DNA of 12,490 bases. Origin: an uncultured bacterium (GTDB lineage Bacteria; Armatimonadota; UBA5829; DSUL01). Made by a program: the position numbers and the translations under genes. Numbering within the stretch: position 1 is the stretch's first letter; each line of letters starts with the position of its first letter. The notes beneath the pieces were generated by a model. It was not told the DNA's origin. It did no database searches and saw only the letters and a list, made by a program, of their open reading frames with translations. The DNA lies in contig CALCJH010000099.1 of assembly GCA_937967775.1 (NCBI GenBank), positions 1 through 12,490 on the forward strand. Reading direction: 5' to 3'. Below are positions 10,680 through 12,490 of this stretch, piece after piece.

Positions 10680-12490
10680 ATGCGTCCAAAGAACACAAAC
10701 GGCCGAGCCCCTCGCCGCGTTCGGCGGGCGCTCCAGACGGCCCTGCGAATCTTCTCGGTCCTGTGCCTCATCGTGCTGGGGGCCACCATCGGGCTTTTCG
10801 GCGGCCTCTACTACAGCGTCTCCACTCTGGTTCCGCAGAATCTGGGCTCGCTGGAGACGCGCGTGGCCGACGCGACGCGCATCTACTCCTCGGACGGTGA
10901 GTTGCTGGCACGCCTGTTCGTCCAGAACCGGGACGTCGTGATCCTGGAGAAGATCCCTCTGGCGCTCCAGCAGGCCACCATCGCCATTGAGGACAAGCGC
11001 TTCCGAACCCATTACGGGTTCGACCACACCGCCATCATACGCGCCACTCTCGCGAACCTGCGCAACCGCGGCTACGAACAGGGCGCGAGCACCATCACCC
11101 AGCAGCTTGCGCGCAACATCTACCTGACCAAGAAGAAAACGCTCGCTCGCAAGTTTCAGGAGCTGACGCTGGCTATCGCCCTGGAGCGGCGGCACACGAA
11201 GGACCAGATCCTGGAGGCCTACCTGAACCACGTCTATTACGGCAGCGGAGCCTACGGCGTGGAGGCGGCGGCGCAGACCTATTTCGGCAAGCATGTACAA
11301 GATCTGACGCTGGCAGAGTGCGCGCTGATCGCCGGGCTCACTCAACGCCCCTCAGGGTATTCGCCGTTCAACAACCTCCGGGCGGCGATCGGCCGCCGCA
11401 ACCTGGTCCTCAGCCGGATGGTGGAGGACGGTTACATAACCGAGGCGGAGGCCGAGGAGGCCCGCTCCGCCGAACTGAAGCTTGCCCGCAAACCCACCGA
11501 GCTGCGCTGGAAGGCGCCCTATTTTGTCTCCTACATCATCCAGCAGCTTTCGGACGAGTACGGGGAGTCCACACTCTATCAGTCGGGATTGCGCGTCTAC
11601 ACGACGCTGGACTGGAAGATGCAGCAGGCCGCCGAGAATGCCGTGCGCAAAGGGGTGGAGGCCAACCGGAGACGGCGCGTGGGTCAGGGCGCTCTGGTCT
11701 CCATGGATCCCCGCACCGGATATGTCCGGGCCATGGTGGGCGGGACGGACTTCCGCAAGCGGCAGTTCAATGTCATCACGCAGGGCAACCCGCAGCCCGG
11801 ATCCACATTCAAAGTATTTGTCTACACAGCCGCGCTTGAGAACGGCTGGAAGCCTTCGGACACCGTGCGGGACGAGAAGGTCTGGCTGCGCGGACGCGAC
11901 AAGCCGCCCTGGCCACAGAACTACGACCGCCGCTATCACGGGCGGGTGACCCTGAAGACCGCCGTGGCCCAGTCCTACAACGTGCCGGCCGTGCTGGTAG
12001 CGCGCTCGGTGGGGCTGGACGAGGTGATCCGCTACGCGCGTGCTATGGGCATTACGGCAAACATTCCGGAAAATCTCTCGATCGCCCTCGGTTCCACGGG
12101 CGTGCGCCCCATCGAGATGAACACCGCCTACTGCGTCATCGCAAACGGCGGCTTCGAGACCAATCCCGTGGCAGTCACCCGCGTCACGACGGCGGACGGT
12201 GGCGTCATATACAACCATACTCCGCCGGTTCAGCCGCGGCGAGTCATCCGGGAGACCACGGCGGAAGGCATGGACGAGATGCTGCGCGCAGTAGTCACCA
12301 GCGGAACGGGACGCAGCGTGGCCCGCAGAGTCGCGGACGCCCGGGGGAAGACCGGCACCACCGACCAGGATCGCCACGCCTGGTTCATCGGCTACACCCC
12401 GGAGCTGGTCACCACGGTCTGGGTGGGAAACGACGTGCCCATTCCGATGGACAACGTCTGGGGGAGCAACGTCTGCGCTCCCATCTGGTG
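10680..12490 (+). CDS. Class A penicillin-binding protein (PBP1A type), 3' end outside window
   Basis: A bifunctional peptidoglycan synthase anchored in the inner membrane: the glycosyltransferase domain polymerises lipid II and the transpeptidase domain cross-links stem peptides. In the 603 residues visible, a basic N-terminus and one membrane span (about 24-46) precede the GT51 domain: EDKRFRTHYGFD with catalytic E104, GASTITQQ at 135-142, RKFQE with E161, and the ILEAYLNHVYYG block at 177-188. The transpeptidase domain has all three motifs: STFK with nucleophile S375, SYN at 432-434, and KTGT beginning at K557. It therefore appears catalytically intact in both halves as far as seen. The ATG at 10680 is chosen because it places the basic segment before the membrane span and lies just after a consensus promoter; a Shine-Dalgarno is poor (TGGA at best). 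The gene diverges from the rRNA operon. Confidence 0.95.
   Translation, partial: MRPKNTNGRAPRRVRRALQTALRIFSVLCLIVLGATIGLFGGLYYSVSTLVPQNLGSLETRVADATRIYSSDGELLARLFVQNRDVVILEKIPLALQQATIAIEDKRFRTHYGFDHTAIIRATLANLRNRGYEQGASTITQQLARNIYLTKKKTLARKFQELTLAIALERRHTKDQILEAYLNHVYYGSGAYGVEAAAQTYFGKHVQDLTLAECALIAGLTQRPSGYSPFNNLRAAIGRRNLVLSRMVEDGYITEAEAEEARSAELKLARKPTELRWKAPYFVSYIIQQLSDEYGESTLYQSGLRVYTTLDWKMQQAAENAVRKGVEANRRRRVGQGALVSMDPRTGYVRAMVGGTDFRKRQFNVITQGNPQPGSTFKVFVYTAALENGWKPSDTVRDEKVWLRGRDKPPWPQNYDRRYHGRVTLKTAVAQSYNVPAVLVARSVGLDEVIRYARAMGITANIPENLSIALGSTGVRPIEMNTAYCVIANGGFETNPVAVTRVTTADGGVIYNHTPPVQPRRVIRETTAEGMDEMLRAVVTSGTGRSVARRVADARGKTGTTDQDRHAWFIGYTPELVTTVWVGNDVPIPMDNVWGSNVCAPIW

Noticed and set aside
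11352..12377. 341-codon minus-strand open frame
   Set aside because: It is antisense to the PBP gene, whose catalytic motifs are all in the other strand's frame.

Overview
This is a bacterial chromosomal window (high G+C) built around one complete ribosomal RNA operon on the minus strand, in the order 16S - tRNA-Ile(GAU) - tRNA-Ala(UGC) - 23S - 5S, with an intrinsic terminator after 5S. The 16S carries all universal signatures. Its anti-Shine-Dalgarno end (CCTCCTTT) matches the GGAGG-type ribosome binding sites of the protein genes. Part of the 16S just after the 338 region (AATTAGGAATCTTGCGCAATGG), together with PEP-CTERM proteins, suggests Armatimonadota or a related diderm lineage. That placement is an inference from memory of 16S patterns and was not searched.

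Layout. 1-756 (-): N-terminal two thirds of an alanine dehydrogenase / NAD(P) transhydrogenase alpha-family protein, cut by the window edge. 908-3619 (-): three consecutive paralogous secreted proteins of about 250 residues, each with a signal peptide, a shared core with an acidic D-x-x-G-[DN]-G loop, and a C-terminal PEP-CTERM sorting signal. They are separated by hairpins and have their own promoters. 3930-3962: rRNA terminator. 3977-9608 (-): 5S, 23S, tRNA-Ala, tRNA-Ile and 16S. 9609-10007: rRNA leader with two sigma-70-type promoters. 10258-10584 (+): a small uncharacterised membrane protein. 10624 to the end (+): a consensus promoter and a class A penicillin-binding protein (PBP1A type), truncated by the window end.

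How the parts relate. The rRNA operon, the PEP-CTERM trio and the dehydrogenase are all transcribed leftwards, but terminators separate them. The small membrane protein and PBP diverge from the rRNA promoters. Pre-16S and pre-23S processing stems can be read directly from inverted repeats flanking each rRNA. The part most worth a second look is the PEP-CTERM trio: three divergent copies of one cysteine-free exported family. Two of them have similar promoters preceded by a shared upstream sequence, and the first has a long structured leader. No exosortase or polysaccharide gene is visible here, so the sorting machinery must lie elsewhere.
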